Source of the DNA: an uncultured Agathobaculum sp.
GTDB taxonomy: Bacteria; Bacillota; Clostridia; Oscillospirales; Butyricicoccaceae
Assembly: GCA_944380945.1 (NCBI GenBank)
Contig: CALWJG010000020.1
Span: 1-15,183, forward strand
Direction of reading: 5' to 3'
DNA length: 15,183 nt
Shown in pieces: positions 14,203 through 15,183 of the stretch. Position numbers and translations under genes: made by a program. Position 1 is the first letter of the stretch. Every line of letters starts with the position of its first letter. The notes beneath the pieces are model-generated. The model was not told the DNA's origin and did not search any database. It worked only from the letters and a program-made list of their open reading frames with translations.

Positions 14203-15069
14203 TCACCACTCCCTTGAATTGTAGCGTTTGAGCACCCGCGGCAGCAGGCCAAGCATATCGCTCGGCGTCATGCCGTATTCGCTCAGCGTGTTTGCGGCAA
14301 GGTCGCCCGCGCGGCCGTGCAGCCACGCGGCGGCGCACGCCGCCTGCACAGCCGGGATCCCCTGCCCGCACAGCGCGGTGAGCATGCCGGCCAGCACATC
14401 GCCGCAGCCGCCCTTCGCCATGCCGGGGTTGCCCGAATGGTTGCGGTACAGCGCGCCGTCCGGCGCGGCGATCAGCGTGCGATGCCCCTTGTAGAGCAGC
14501 ACACAGCGGTTTTCCTGCGCAAACTGCGCCAGAAATTCCGGCGAGGCGTTTTTCACGCCGGACAGCCGCGCAAACTCGCCCGCATGGGGCGTCAGCACGA
14601 CCGGCCTTGCCGCTCGCTGCAATACATCCTTATGCGCGGCGAGCGCATTTATGCCATCTGCGTCCAATATGATCTGGCAGGCCGCCTGTTCGATCAGCGC
14701 GGTGACGATCTCGGTCACCTCGTCCGACCGCCCCAGCCCGCAGCCGATGAGCAGCGCGTCCGTCCGCGCCGCAAGGGAGAGGAGCGGCGGCAGCGCCGCG
14801 CGGGAGAGCAGGCCCGCCGCATCGCACGGCATGGGCCGCACCACCGGTTCATTCAGCTTGACGGCGAGCACCGGCCACGCCTTTTCCGGCACGGCGAGCG
14901 TCACCACGCCGCTGCCCATGCGCACCGCGCCCTGCGCGGCAAAATAAGCTGCGCCTGTGTATCCGGCCGAGCCGCAGACACAGACGATCCGGCCGAAATC
15001 GTTTTTATTGGACGCTGGATCGCGTTGCGGAATGATCTGATCGACAAACCGCTGATCGATCTCGGTCAC
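14203..15069 (-). CDS. nnrD: ADP-dependent (S)-NAD(P)H-hydrate dehydratase
   Basis: 288 aa from GTG at 15069, chosen because GGGGAG stands 6 nt before it; the upstream in-frame ATG (15087) has no ribosome site. A metabolite-repair enzyme of the ribokinase-like YjeF C-terminal family that dehydrates damaged NAD(P)H hydrate using ADP. Motifs: GRIVCVCGSAGYTGAAYFAA (26-45), GSGVVTLAVPE (52-62), LLIGCGLGRS (106-115), ILDADGINAL (134-143), VLTPHAGEFARL (158-169) and NPGMAKGGCGDVLAG (214-228) with catalytic D224. The N-terminal epimerase domain of bifunctional Nnr proteins is absent, so the epimerase (nnrE) must be encoded elsewhere or be missing. It is first in an operon with the lipoprotein and alr. 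Confidence 0.93.
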   Translation of the reverse strand: MTEIDQRFVDQIIPQRDPASNKNDFGRIVCVCGSAGYTGAAYFAAQGAVRMGSGVVTLAVPEKAWPVLAVKLNEPVVRPMPCDAAGLLSRAALPPLLSLAARTDALLIGCGLGRSDEVTEIVTALIEQAACQIILDADGINALAAHKDVLQRAARPVVLTPHAGEFARLSGVKNASPEFLAQFAQENRCVLLYKGHRTLIAAPDGALYRNHSGNPGMAKGGCGDVLAGMLTALCGQGIPAVQAACAAAWLHGRAGDLAANTLSEYGMTPSDMLGLLPRVLKRYNSREW

Positions 15070-15113
15070 AGGTCTCTCCCCTTTCATCCAATACTGCAAA
15101 TTACGCTTTATAC

Positions 15114-15142
15114 AGCATAGCACCTCCGCCCGCCGCCGTCAA
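15114..15142 (-). promoter_or_regulatory. Promoter of the nnrD operon
   Basis: Minus strand: TTGACG (complement of 15137-15142), 17 bp, TATGCT (complement of 15114-15119), with an upstream TGn making the -10 extended. Transcription should begin near 15107, about 38 nt before the GTG start. Confidence 0.85.
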
Positions 15143-15183
15143 GAACGATAAAGCGGTTTACAAGTGCGGTTTGGCCCGCATAA

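Noticed and set aside
15150..15175. Repeated GCGGTTT at 15153 and 15166 near the right edge
   Set aside because: Two short copies 13 bp apart upstream of the nnrD promoter; too short to separate from chance without more flanking sequence.

Overview
The window is about 60% GC by eye. It reads like a Gram-positive anaerobe of the Clostridia, probably a gut Oscillospirales-type genome. The grounds are strong AGGAGG-type ribosome binding sites, OmpR-family two-component systems of the clostridial kind, an nnrD / lipoprotein / alr / ndoA cluster (the B. subtilis ydcC-alr-ndoA and C. difficile gerS-alr2 neighbourhoods are comparable), a CotH-type gene and a PTS Enzyme I. The taxon below class level is inference. 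Nothing indicates phage, insertion sequences, CRISPR, tRNA or rRNA.

Layout. (1) Positions 229-3780, minus strand: a three-gene operon in the order VTC-domain polyphosphate polymerase, DUF4956 membrane protein, and a large CotH-kinase-family protein anchored in the membrane at both ends. Positions 1-228 beyond it hold only small palindromes. (2) Positions 4006-7956, plus strand: two tandem, paralogous response regulator / histidine kinase pairs, divergent from the operon and sharing its upstream region. (3) Positions 8094-9806, minus: ptsI, alone, with a strong sigma-A-type promoter, ending against a bidirectional terminator shared with the second kinase. (4) Positions 10025-11335, plus: a DUF1015 protein, ending convergently and with a 4-nt overlap against (5) an uncharacterised 188-aa protein (minus, 11332-11898). 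(6) Positions 11965-12327, minus: a MazF/NdoA-type endoribonuclease toxin with no visible antitoxin gene, lying between two terminators. (7) Positions 12487-15069, minus: an operon of nnrD (NAD(P)H-hydrate dehydratase), a small lipoprotein in the ydcC/gerS position, and alr (alanine racemase). It has a clear promoter at 15114-15142 and a strong terminator at 12421-12473.

How the genes may work together. The most system-like part is 229-7956. A cytosolic polyphosphate-polymerase domain, a multi-span membrane protein and an outward-facing CotH kinase-like domain are co-transcribed, next to two two-component systems that may sense a cell-surface signal and control them. Transfer of phosphate from exported polyphosphate to surface substrates is my hypothesis, not an established function. 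The nnrD-lipoprotein-alr-ndoA block is a recognisable firmicute neighbourhood linked to metabolite repair, D-alanine supply and, in spore-formers, germination. The lipoprotein appears to start at CTG. ptsI supplies the general phosphotransfer step for sugar uptake; its partner HPr is not in the window.
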